A stretch of 52,472 bases of DNA from Erysipelotrichia bacterium (lineage in GTDB: Bacteria; Bacillota_I; Bacilli_A; Erysipelotrichales; Erysipelotrichaceae). This document shows positions 36,195 through 44,102 of the stretch, in pieces. The DNA is taken from NCBI GenBank assembly GCA_012520255.1, contig JAAYOQ010000020.1:1-52472 (forward strand), given 5' to 3'. The notes beneath the pieces were generated by a model. It was not told the origin of the DNA and did not search any database. It worked only from the letters and a program-made list of their open reading frames with translations. Every line of letters begins with the position of its first letter. The stretch's first letter is position 1. The position numbers and the translations under genes are program-made.

Positions 36195-37421
36195 TTACCC
36201 TTCTTTTTCTTTTTTTTCTAATTCATCAAATATTCCTTTAGCAATCATTTCTGCAAGTTTAACTGGAACAGCATTTCCTATTTGCCTATACAAGATATTT
36301 AAACTTCCTACGAAGCGGTATTCCATAGGAAAAGTTTGAAGAATAGCGCATTCTCTAGCACTTAGCCTTCTTTCTTTGTTTATATGAATTTCAGGACTAG
36401 TTGCAGTTATTGTATCACTAGGCCTATCCCAATTGGTAATTCTTAAAGATTGTTCAAACTTTATTTCTTTTTCTATCATTGTTGTAACTTGGTCATCATA
36501 TTTATCATCGAATCCAAGGATTTTTTTCAATTCCCACCAATCAGATGGTTTTGGAATGCTTCCAGAATTATTATCTTTTCTAAACCAATGCCCAGCAGTG
36601 TGCTTATAGCCAAAATGGTCATCAATTCTTTTTGTAGTATACCCTGCTTTAGAGCGCCACTTTTTAAGATAATCACAGATTTCATGTTGATTAACATCAT
36701 ACTTTCTGCCCCAAAATTTGTCATAGACATTAGTTGAAGCAACATGATTATAAACTATGGTTCCATCTTCAAGATTAATAGGTTCCTTACTTAATGGTAT
36801 ATCGCTTAAAAAACCTATCGCTTCTTCTACTGTAACTTGTTTTTTTAATGTAGATTTATCATCATACTTTTTACTATCAATCCAATGAGTCTCTTTTGGA
36901 AATGGATTTTCTAATCCCAATCTGTTTCCAACAATAATAACCCTTTCTCTTGCTTGTGGGATTCCATATTCAGCAGCATTTAGTAATCTTGCATCCACTT
37001 TATATCCAATAGATTCAAAATCATTTTTTATCATTTCAAAAACTTTTCCTTTACCCATGGATAAGATTCCTTTTACATTTTCTGCAACAAAAAATTTTGG
37101 GTTTTTATCTTTGATTATTCTAAGCATTTCTTTATATAAAAAATTTCTTTCATCTTTCATGCTTCTTTTGTTGTTGGCTATCGAAAAACCTTGGCAAGGG
37201 AATCCTCCTATTACTAAATCAGCACCATTTGGAATGTTTTCACTTTTTATTTTAGTTATATCACCAAAAACTATATGATTGCCAATGTTCAATTTATAAG
37301 ATTCGACTGCTTCTTTAAAAAAGTCATTTGCCCATACTATTTCAAATCCCGCATTTATAAAACCTATGTCCATGCCTCCGGCACCAGAAAATAAAGAAAT
37401 TACTTTGTATTTTTTTTCCAT
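36195..37421 (-). CDS. C5-cytosine DNA methyltransferase
   Basis: A 408-residue type II modification methylase. Motif I is LFSGAGGMDIG (F11, catalytic cofactor loop), motif IV is GGFPCQGFS with catalytic C76, motif VI is ENVKG (114-118), motif VIII is QARERVIIVG and motif X is IGNAVPVKLAEMIA. A target-recognition region of about 150 residues precedes the last motifs. It methylates cytosine to protect the host from the convergent endonuclease; the target sequence is unknown. The final Gly and TAA are encoded by the inverted repeat of the inserted element. Without it the protein would end SN instead of G. Confidence 0.92.
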   Translation of the reverse strand: MEKKYKVISLFSGAGGMDIGFINAGFEIVWANDFFKEAVESYKLNIGNHIVFGDITKIKSENIPNGADLVIGGFPCQGFSIANNKRSMKDERNFLYKEMLRIIKDKNPKFFVAENVKGILSMGKGKVFEMIKNDFESIGYKVDARLLNAAEYGIPQARERVIIVGNRLGLENPFPKETHWIDSKKYDDKSTLKKQVTVEEAIGFLSDIPLSKEPINLEDGTIVYNHVASTNVYDKFWGRKYDVNQHEICDYLKKWRSKAGYTTKRIDDHFGYKHTAGHWFRKDNNSGSIPKPSDWWELKKILGFDDKYDDQVTTMIEKEIKFEQSLRITNWDRPSDTITATSPEIHINKERRLSARECAILQTFPMEYRFVGSLNILYRQIGNAVPVKLAEMIAKGIFDELEKKEKEG

Positions 37422-37692
37422 TTTTTCTCCCTTCCAAAATCATTATACTATTTTTAATAATTATTTGCAACACTAGCATTATGACAATAAATATTTCTAC
37501 TTTATTTCCAATTTACATATAGTATTTTGGTGTTGTTATAATTTTTAACAATTGCATTTTTTTGATTAAATATTTTACATAATACTTCTGCTATTTTTAC
37601 TAATATTTTTGAATTGATTGTGAGAAGCTCTAAGGATAAACTGTTATTATCAAACACTGTATTGTCAGTAGAACAATAACAGTTGCTACTAG
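37422..37692. other. AT-rich gap with one inverted repeat
   Basis: No gene visible. AACTGTTATT (37639-37648) and AATAACAGTT (37675-37684) form a 10-bp inverted repeat with a 26-nt loop, just after the small gene at 37693-37887. It lacks a T tail on either strand. Confidence 0.45.
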
Positions 37693-37887
37693 TTAAAAAC
37701 TACCAATTGTCATTTTTTTAATACACCCATCAGTATCATTAACTGACTTTTCCTTATAAAAAAAATTGCTTTTAATCTTACTAGTAAAGTTATCATTTTC
37801 TTTTTTATTAACCGTTTCAGTCAATCTTTCAGTCCAATCAATAAATTCTTTTTCTTCTGGTATAGTTGTATCTTTATCAATAGACAA
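37693..37887 (-). CDS. Small hydrophilic peptide, 64 residues
   Basis: A TTG-started frame with a strong AGGAGGAG site about 9 nt upstream, in a region otherwise without genes. The peptide is highly charged (MSIDKDTTIPEEKEF start), rich in Lys, Glu, Ser and Thr, and ends NDTDGCIKKMTIGSF with a single Cys. A leader-plus-core layout as in ribosomally made peptides is conceivable, but there is no modification enzyme nearby and only one Cys. TTGACT and TATAAA upstream are spaced only 14 bp. Real translation is likely; function unknown. Confidence 0.45.
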   Translation of the reverse strand: MSIDKDTTIPEEKEFIDWTERLTETVNKKENDNFTSKIKSNFFYKEKSVNDTDGCIKKMTIGSF

Positions 37888-37983
37888 TATAATTACTCCT
37901 CCTGTCTTTTTTATACTTTTAATCTAACCAGTCAAATATTTTTTCTAGTTTAGACCATTTTAAAATGATGATATCTTCTATCT

Positions 37984-38070
37984 TTATCTTCTAATATTAA
38001 TATCTACTGTCTGAATATGCACTTTATCACCAAAGCGTTCTTTAATAACCATCTTTTTTACATCTGAATC
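37984..38070 (-). pseudogene. C-terminal gene fragment
   Basis: Minus-strand frame of 28 codons with protein-like composition (starts DSDVKKMVIKERFGDK, ends VDINIRR, stop TAA at 37984-37986), closed upstream by a stop and with no start. Probably the 3' end of a lost gene. The rest of 37888-38311 is AT-rich, with no gene and a possible insertion-sequence end near 38169-38200. Confidence 0.35.
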
Positions 38071-38311
38071 TTTTTAAAATTATTATTTGCATTATTTTAA
38101 GTTGAATTTGTCTTATAACTTATACTTTTTTTTACAATCACATAATACAATAGTTTACCTATCTATATTGGCCGTTTTTTTGGACACTGATTAAGAACTA
38201 GACTTTTTAGTATTTCTATATGTTTTATTATTGTGTTAAACTTTATCTAATAAATAAAAGTTTAATGAAAAAGCTGATTTTCCATCAATTTAAATTAACG
38301 AGGTGAATTAT

Positions 38312-39214
38312 ATGAGAGAATGTTCCATACATATGAATTTTAAAGGTGAAGATGATTTTTTTGATCCAATAAGAGCAAAACAGTATAGTGAACTGATAAA
38401 AAAACTGAACATCAAATATATCAACACCAAATGGAATGAAGAATTATATTTCAAGCCAAACAGACCAGATGTTATATCTGTAAAAAAGATTAGAGATTTC
38501 TGTAAAGAAAACAATGTTACAGTCACTTCTTTCCATTATTTTGGACCCGTTTTCCAACACGATGGTCTTGACCAGAGTTTTTGTCGTGGACTGATGAAAC
38601 AAAGTATCGATTTATATCGTATATTAAAACCTCAAGTAATGGTTGTTCATCCAGGCAATCTGTCACTGGGCAGATCTTCAGAACATAAAAAAGCCTACAA
38701 TGAAGCTTTAAAAATATTTACACCTGAACAGATTCATCAGATAATTGTAGATAATTTCCGTTATTTTGGCGATATTGCTCAAGAGAAAGGCATTAAAATT
38801 GCCTTGGAAAATATCTTCGGTGGTAGATTCTACAGTCAAATAGATGAATTAGTTAAACTGGTCAATGATATAAATCATCCAAATGTTGGTTATTGTTTTG
38901 ACTGTGGTCATGGAAATATTGATAAGATTAATCATGCTGAAACAATTAGAATTATGGGTGATAAACTATTTGAATTACATCTACACGACAATGATGGTAC
39001 CAGTGACAGTCATTTACCAATTGGTTTTGGAACGATTAATTATATTGAAATAATACAAGCTCTAAATGAGATTAATTATCAAAATACTGCTACCTTTGAA
39101 TTCTTTCGCTGGCCTTTGGAAGATCGAATTGAAGGAGTAAAAAATGCCATTGAATTATGGCAAGCATTAGAAAATATAGCTGAACAAGGATATAAAAATA
39201 AACAATGGAAATAG
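38312..39214 (+). CDS. Sugar phosphate isomerase/epimerase (AP endonuclease 2-like TIM barrel)
   Basis: A 300-residue protein of the xylose-isomerase-like TIM-barrel family. The metal and substrate landmarks are visible: VMVVHPGNLS, ALENIFGG (Glu ligand), VGYCFDCGHGNI, LFELHLHDNDGTSDSHLPIGFG and ATFEFF (second Glu). This pattern is shared by sugar isomerases, epimerases and related inositol enzymes. The exact substrate is unknown. The ATG at 38312 is chosen for its GAGGTG site; an upstream GTG overlaps that site. First core gene after the island. Confidence 0.83.
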   Translation: MRECSIHMNFKGEDDFFDPIRAKQYSELIKKLNIKYINTKWNEELYFKPNRPDVISVKKIRDFCKENNVTVTSFHYFGPVFQHDGLDQSFCRGLMKQSIDLYRILKPQVMVVHPGNLSLGRSSEHKKAYNEALKIFTPEQIHQIIVDNFRYFGDIAQEKGIKIALENIFGGRFYSQIDELVKLVNDINHPNVGYCFDCGHGNIDKINHAETIRIMGDKLFELHLHDNDGTSDSHLPIGFGTINYIEIIQALNEINYQNTATFEFFRWPLEDRIEGVKNAIELWQALENIAEQGYKNKQWK

Positions 39215-39327
39215 ATTTTAATTGATTATCTATTCTATTGGCATTTTAAAAATAGCATTATCTTGAAAATCATTTCTTAAAAAAGTACAATTATACTGAT
39301 AAGAAGGTATCTATAAGGGAATATTAT

Positions 39328-40203
39328 ATGAAAAAGCATTTTATAAAACAATTTATTAAAATAGTTATTACTTTATTTTTTTCTTTTTCTCTACTTTTTA
39401 CTGTTCATTATTTTACAAAAAAAAGTAGAATTGTTAAACCTGTTACTATTGTACCAAGTTATGAGATTATAGAAGATTTAGGTTATTACAAACCATATCG
39501 TCGATTTCTATTTGAAAATATAAATATTGCCAGAGCCGCAATTTCCTTAGCCACAATGGACAACTCAAATGGCAGGGACAGACTGTGGTTTACACGTTGG
39601 GGTTTAAGTGATTTAAAAAAGTATGTCGGTATTCCAGGTTATTGTCCCGAAACATTTATTAAAATAGCTCCTCAATTAACCGACATTCTATACTATATGG
39701 ACTACTCCAAACACAATACTGGTAGATGGTGCAAAACTTCATATTGTCTATATGCCAGTTGCGATTTTAATGTTGCTTTAGCAGTCTGGTGGAGTGGCGC
39801 TGATGATAATTTCCCCGCTTACCTGGGACGTATGGGAGAGTTTGATCCAAACTTTACTTCTGGACAAACCGGCTATTTAATTCACAATTACAGTAAGGAT
39901 AAGTGGATTCAGGTACAACCGGGTTCTAAAGTTCTACCTGGTGATATTGCACTGGGAAGAAATGAAGAAGGATATATCTGTCACATATGGATGTATTTAG
40001 CAACCTGGGAAAATGGACGATGGTTAGATAATTCATTAGTCCAGGAAAAATTCCCCAATACCAAAGCTAACAGATATGAAGGCAGTTATGAACATTATTA
40101 TGCCAAAGTAGGTTATGATGAAAACCCCTGGTTAAGTTCAGCCTATATTTTTAGATTCACAGGTATAATAGATGAAACCAGTGAATTTAAAGCAGTCAGA
40201 TAA
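39328..40203 (+). CDS. NlpC/P60-like exported amidase or endopeptidase
   Basis: A 291-residue protein with one N-terminal membrane helix (about 8-27) and an outside papain-like domain. The likely catalytic Cys is C145 in YASCDFNVALAVWW, which then gives the helix typical of NlpC/P60. The His is H219 in EEGYICHIWMYLA, after the LPGDIALG turn. It probably cleaves peptidoglycan stem peptides at the cell surface, but the fold call is by motif only. Convergent with the FUSC-like gene and sharing its terminator hairpin. Confidence 0.75.
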   Translation: MKKHFIKQFIKIVITLFFSFSLLFTVHYFTKKSRIVKPVTIVPSYEIIEDLGYYKPYRRFLFENINIARAAISLATMDNSNGRDRLWFTRWGLSDLKKYVGIPGYCPETFIKIAPQLTDILYYMDYSKHNTGRWCKTSYCLYASCDFNVALAVWWSGADDNFPAYLGRMGEFDPNFTSGQTGYLIHNYSKDKWIQVQPGSKVLPGDIALGRNEEGYICHIWMYLATWENGRWLDNSLVQEKFPNTKANRYEGSYEHYYAKVGYDENPWLSSAYIFRFTGIIDETSEFKAVR

Positions 40204-40284
40204 ATATTATGGAAAGGAAAAACTAACCATTTAACTATTTTTCCTCTTCTTATTTTTGCAAATTTATTAAGATTATTAAAACAT

Positions 40285-40353
40285 AAAAAAATTATTCAAA
40301 TATGTTTATTGATTTATAAAGAATTACTTCTTTTCTATTTTGAATAATTTTTT
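40285..40353. terminator. Long inverted repeat between convergent genes
   Basis: AAAAAAATTATTCAAA (40285-40300) is complementary to TTTTGAATAATTTTTT (40338-40353) with a loop of about 37 nt. T-rich on both outer sides; it may end transcription from both directions. Confidence 0.55.
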
Positions 40354-40372
40354 ATTGGTTTAATTAAAACTT

Positions 40373-40888
40373 TCAGCCTTCCACTATTTTTTTATTATTT
40401 TCACTTTTTTTAAATGGATTTTTAAAATAGGTATTTACTAATATCGCCATAACAATACCTATTGTAGTATCTAAAAATCTATTCATCGCAAAAGTGATCG
40501 GCAATTGCCCTGCTCGGTTAATAACTATTGACAGATAAACCACACATCCGGTACCAACTGAGCCTGGCCTTTTAGAATAGACACAACTATAAATTACCGG
40601 GATTAAAAATATCGCAATTAATAAATTACGTATAATTTGATTTTCTACTACATAAACATAATATTCAAACATTAAAAATAGACATCCTACTATCGCTCCA
40701 ACTATCGTTGCCACAAATCTATTTAATCCTACTCTAAAAGAATTTTCAGAATCTTTCTGCATACATAAAACAGCGGCAATAGCCGAATAAAAAGGAACAC
40801 TTTTTTCCCTTAGTGAACTTATTACTAAAGATAAAAATACCGCTACTATCGTTTTAATGGTTCTTAATCCAATAAATGGTTTTTTCAT
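40373..40888 (-). CDS. FUSC/ArAE-family membrane protein
   Basis: A 171-residue protein with about five hydrophobic segments and the family start GLRTIKTIVAVFLSLVIS, followed by FYSAIAAVLCMQKDSENSFR with an amphipathic linker. It matches the membrane half of aromatic-acid-exporter (ArAE/FUSC, YgaE-like) proteins. The soluble C-terminal domain seen in longer members is missing, as in some short Bacillota relatives. Substrate unknown. Confidence 0.78.
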   Translation of the reverse strand: MKKPFIGLRTIKTIVAVFLSLVISSLREKSVPFYSAIAAVLCMQKDSENSFRVGLNRFVATIVGAIVGCLFLMFEYYVYVVENQIIRNLLIAIFLIPVIYSCVYSKRPGSVGTGCVVYLSIVINRAGQLPITFAMNRFLDTTIGIVMAILVNTYFKNPFKKSENNKKIVEG

Positions 40889-40997
40889 ATTTTTATTATA
40901 CTACAAATAATCATCTTTAGTTTCCTATGATTGTGTTATCTATTGGATATTTTTCTATAAAAATATATAATTAAGAAGGAAATTGGGGGTAAATACG

Positions 40998-41654
40998 ATG
41001 ATTTATGAACAAGTAACAAATAATGAAGAAATAACTTCCTATATAAATAAAGCCAATGAAATTATGAAGGCGGCAGGCTATACTGATCACTCAAAAATAC
41101 ATACCACTTTTGTAGCTGCCAGAGCTGGCTATATTCTAAGACACTTTGATGGCAGTCAGCATGAAATAGATTTAGCTAAAACTGCAGCCTATATGCATGA
41201 TATCGGCAATTCAATAGCTCGTAAACATCATGCTGAATATGGAGCTTTATTAGCTAGGGACCTGTTAAAACAAATTGATATCTCTTTAAAAGATACCATT
41301 ACTGTTGTTGGAGCTATTGCCAACCATGATGAAAGCACAGGAGTTGTTATTGATAAAATTACTGCCGCTGTGATTATCGCTGATAAAAGTGATGTTAGAA
41401 GAATTCGGGTTCAAAATTTCAATCCAGTCAACTTTGATATTCATGACCAGGTAAACTATTCAGTACTGAAAAATGAACTTACAATCAATGATGAAAATAA
41501 AAGCATCAATCTTCATCTAGAAATTGATACTGAAATCTGCTCAATGTATGAATATTTAGAAATCTTTATGGACAGAATGCTGATGTGTCGAATGGCAGCT
41601 AAAACATTTGACTGCTCTTTCCACCTGTATGTAAATTCAACAAAAATCCTGTAA
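40998..41654 (+). CDS. HD-domain phosphohydrolase
   Basis: A 218-residue cytosolic protein. The metal-binding HD pattern is complete: His in DHSKIHTTFVA, the HD pair in AAYMHDIGNS, His in KHHAEYGA and Asp in IIADKSDVRR. It is probably a nucleotide or phosphoester hydrolase; the substrate is unknown. The ATG at 40998 follows GGGGG (40985-40989). A TTG in the same frame at 40983 lies inside that site and is rejected. Single gene with its own terminator. Confidence 0.8.
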   Translation: MIYEQVTNNEEITSYINKANEIMKAAGYTDHSKIHTTFVAARAGYILRHFDGSQHEIDLAKTAAYMHDIGNSIARKHHAEYGALLARDLLKQIDISLKDTITVVGAIANHDESTGVVIDKITAAVIIADKSDVRRIRVQNFNPVNFDIHDQVNYSVLKNELTINDENKSINLHLEIDTEICSMYEYLEIFMDRMLMCRMAAKTFDCSFHLYVNSTKIL

Positions 41655-41678
41655 ATAAAAATTCACAATCTTAACCTT

Positions 41679-41712
41679 AAAGGGAAAACAAACATTTGTC
41701 TTCCCTTTTATT
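41679..41712 (+). terminator. Terminator after the HD gene
   Basis: AAAGGGAA (41679-41686) pairs with TTCCCTTT (41701-41708), with an inner ACAAA/TTTGT stem and a T-rich tail. Confidence 0.83.
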
Positions 41713-41778
41713 TATTAGTCACTAACTTGTTTGGGGCATATGATATAAACAAGTTTTACTGAAACATGTTTTCACATA

Positions 41779-42693
41779 CTAAAAATTAGAAATTGTTTTT
41801 AAAAATTCACACTCGCCTGTAACTCTATATTCTCCATAATTGGCTGGAACAAGAAAAGTATCACCTTTTTTATATGTCAGATTTTCAATCATCCCTTCTC
41901 CATCTAAGAAGTTGATGATTTGATAATCTCCATCAGTATTAAAAACTAATTCATGTTCACCTTTGTAATGCTCTACTTCAAAATATTCACATGAACATAT
42001 TACATTATTATTACTTGATTCTTTATCATGTTTGTATCTCATACTGGGAACTGTTTTAACTACATCAAGAGCTTTATCAATATGAAGTTCTCGCAAATTA
42101 CCAAATTTATCACGACGATTAAAATCGTACAGTCTATATGTTAAATTTGAGTTTTGCTGGATCTCACAAATTATATTTCCAGCACCAATAGCATGTATTG
42201 TTCCTGCTTCAATTAGAAAATAATCGCCTTTTTTTGTTTCAACCTTATTTAGAACTTCCAGAATTGTGTTGTTTTCAATTCTTTCTCTTAATTCATCGAT
42301 AGAGACTTTTCTGTTAACACCATAATAAATATACGAGCCTTCCAAGCTTTCCATTATATACCACATTTCTGTTTTGCCTAAATCCTGCTCAACTATTAAA
42401 GCATACTCATCATCAGGATGTACCTGAATACTTAATGAAGATCTGGCATCAATATATTTAATCATAATGTTCAAGTCATTTTTATTTCCTAAGACTTCAC
42501 TATTATTTTTAAAATACTCTTTTAAATTCATACCTCTATATTTACCACTGTCGATAACAGAAATACCATCCTGATGAACTGACAGTTCCCAAGACTCAGC
42601 CATAATATCATCGCTTGATTTTCCATATTCCTCTAAGCGATTTCCACCCCATGGATAATTTTTAATAACTCCTTTTAATTTGATTATCTCCAT
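41779..42693 (-). CDS. manA: Mannose-6-phosphate isomerase (class I)
   Basis: A 304-residue zinc enzyme converting mannose 6-phosphate to fructose 6-phosphate. Zinc and active-site motifs are readable: SIQVHPDDEYA, GKTEMWYIM, EAGTIHAIGAG and YRLYDFNRRDKFG. The length is typical of the short Bacillota class I enzymes. It lies last in a minus-strand series after the mannose-type PTS and nanE, which suits a role in using imported mannose or amino-sugar phosphates. A terminator separates it from the YcxB-like gene, so it likely has its own promoter. Confidence 0.93.
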   Translation of the reverse strand: MEIIKLKGVIKNYPWGGNRLEEYGKSSDDIMAESWELSVHQDGISVIDSGKYRGMNLKEYFKNNSEVLGNKNDLNIMIKYIDARSSLSIQVHPDDEYALIVEQDLGKTEMWYIMESLEGSYIYYGVNRKVSIDELRERIENNTILEVLNKVETKKGDYFLIEAGTIHAIGAGNIICEIQQNSNLTYRLYDFNRRDKFGNLRELHIDKALDVVKTVPSMRYKHDKESSNNNVICSCEYFEVEHYKGEHELVFNTDGDYQIINFLDGEGMIENLTYKKGDTFLVPANYGEYRVTGECEFLKTISNF

Positions 42694-42800
42694 ATTTATC
42701 TTCTTTCTATCTTCTTTAATACTTTGTTTACACTATTATTATAAGCATAATCTACTTAGTTTCAACGTAAAATCGATTTATAATTTTTTTACCAAGCACT

Positions 42801-42827
42801 AAAAAATGCTCTTTTTAGAGCATTTTT
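42801..42827 (-). terminator. Terminator between the YcxB-like gene and manA
   Basis: Perfect 10-bp stem AAAAATGCTC (42802-42811) with GAGCATTTTT (42818-42827), followed by a T run on the minus strand. Confidence 0.85.
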
Positions 42828-42848
42828 CTGTCTTTTGAAAGGTCTTTA

Positions 42849-43367
42849 TCATTCAGCAGCCAGATTATGAGCAATCTTTTCATAAATAAACCTGATCAGC
42901 TCTGTCTGCTGTTGGAAATCACCGATTGCTTTATTAGGAATAACAAACGAATTGCTTCCACCATAAAATATTACAAGAATGTGCTTTAATGGAATAACAT
43001 TCTCAATATTTTTATATTCAATAACTTTTCCAGCAACTATAAAATTGTTTTCTTTAAAGTCAACTTCTACTTCTTCAAATTTTGCGATATTCATTTTACT
43101 GACAAAATTAATGTTGATACTACGAAATAAGAAAGCTTTCCATATTTTATCACTTAAAAAGAAAAACCACAGCAATGCAAAAGCAACTCCAATTACAACA
43201 TAAAGCAGGTTAGTATAAAGTTTAAAAAATGTAAATGAAAATAGAAGTAATAAAGGAATAATTACCCTTAACCACCATCCTATATTTCTGTTCTTTTTTG
43301 AATTTGAAATGATAAAGCGTAAATACTCTAAATAATCTTCTGCTTCCAGTTTAAAAACAATTTTCAT
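42849..43367 (-). CDS. YcxB-like membrane protein
   Basis: A 172-residue protein: an N-terminal amphipathic part (EDYLEYLRFIISNSKK), two membrane helices (about 33-75), then a C-terminal beta-rich domain (EVEVDFKENNFIVAGKVIEYKNIENV and SFVIPNKAI) typical of YcxB-like proteins. The function of the family is unknown. It begins 27 nt after nanE and ends before a terminator, so it may be the last gene of the PTS operon. Confidence 0.7.
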   Translation of the reverse strand: MKIVFKLEAEDYLEYLRFIISNSKKNRNIGWWLRVIIPLLLLFSFTFFKLYTNLLYVVIGVAFALLWFFFLSDKIWKAFLFRSININFVSKMNIAKFEEVEVDFKENNFIVAGKVIEYKNIENVIPLKHILVIFYGGSNSFVIPNKAIGDFQQQTELIRFIYEKIAHNLAAE

Positions 43368-43394
43368 AAAAGTACATCCTTTAAAAAGAGGGGG

Positions 43395-44096
43395 TTATTC
43401 ACCCCTTACCTCTTTATTTTTTTCGATAAAACGTTTCGTAATCAGATGTGGTCTTGTAATTGAAGAACCAATACAAATCATATCAGCACCAGCGTTAATC
43501 AAATCTTCAACATCCTTTACTTCCCACACTGACCCTTCAGCATTAACTGGTAATTTACAATGTTTTTTAATCTCTTTTACCAGTTCAATATCTGGGCCAT
43601 CAATGTGTTTGAAGACTCCTGATAATGTGGTAGCTAAAATATCAACCATGCCAGTTTCTTCGGCAAAGATACAATCTTCTAGCGTAGCACAATCTGCCAT
43701 AATAGCGATATCTGGATATTTGTCTTTGATTGATTTAAGCAAGTCATATAACTCTTCTTTTCCACGACAATCACGAATTGTACAATCGAGAGCTAAAATA
43801 TCACAACCAGCCTCGATAACTTCAGAAGCAGCTTCCAAGGTTGGTGTAATAATAATATAATTGTCATCCTCGTGGCTAGGATCAATTACCTTATTTAAAC
43901 CGACTATTGGAAAATCACCTAATTCTCTAATGGCACGAATGTCTTGAGGCCAGCAGGCGCGAATAGCTTCTGCTCCCCCCATTAAGACAGTCTCAGCCAT
44001 GACCTTCATATAATTTGCACCATATAAAGGGGTATCTTCATAAGCCTGACAAGAGATGATTAATTTTCCAATTAACTTCTTAACTACCTCTTTCAT
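43395..44096 (-). CDS. nanE: N-acetylmannosamine-6-phosphate 2-epimerase
   Basis: A 233-residue TIM-barrel enzyme converting N-acetylmannosamine 6-phosphate to N-acetylglucosamine 6-phosphate. Family motifs are ISCQAYEDTPLYG near the N-terminus, GGAEAIRACWPQD, DCTIRDCRG, DCATLEDCIFAEE with the catalytic Lys/Glu region, and VNAEGSVWEVKD followed by GADMICIGSSITRP. It lies 6 nt behind the PTS IID gene, so the imported sugar is probably N-acetylmannosamine or a related amino sugar. No nagA or nagB is present in the window. Confidence 0.93.
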   Translation of the reverse strand: MKEVVKKLIGKLIISCQAYEDTPLYGANYMKVMAETVLMGGAEAIRACWPQDIRAIRELGDFPIVGLNKVIDPSHEDDNYIIITPTLEAASEVIEAGCDILALDCTIRDCRGKEELYDLLKSIKDKYPDIAIMADCATLEDCIFAEETGMVDILATTLSGVFKHIDGPDIELVKEIKKHCKLPVNAEGSVWEVKDVEDLINAGADMICIGSSITRPHLITKRFIEKNKEVRGE

Positions 44097-44102
44097 TTAA
44101 TT

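Larger units (their letters stand above)
35616..36208. mobile_element. Non-autonomous transposable element with 8-bp target duplication
   Basis: The element proper is 35624-36200 (577 bp). The ends are inverted repeats starting GGGTAATCGAAA (left, 35624 on) and GGGTAACCGAGAAA (right, read inward from 36200). Each end carries three copies of TTTTAGGG (left 35638-35645, 35653-35660, 35665-35672; right, as CCCTAAAA, 36147-36154, 36159-36166, 36179-36186), with a seventh at 36108-36115. TTCTTTTT flanks both sides (35616-35623, 36201-36208), an exact 8-bp target duplication. No transposase gene remains. GG-starting ends and an 8-bp duplication would fit ISL3-like mobilisation, but the family is not established. 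It supplies the last Gly and stop of the methyltransferase. Confidence 0.85.

Noticed and set aside
36450-37278. Plus-strand frames within the methyltransferase gene
   Set aside because: Antisense shadows; the methyltransferase motifs on the minus strand are complete.
37639-37684. Terminator for the small gene at 37693
   Set aside because: Inverted repeat is real but the loop is 26 nt and there is no T run; kept only as a repeat.
38165-38205. End of an IS3-like element (GTGTCCAAAAAAACGG on the minus strand)
   Set aside because: Only one end-like motif, no partner repeat and no transposase frame; too weak to list as an element.
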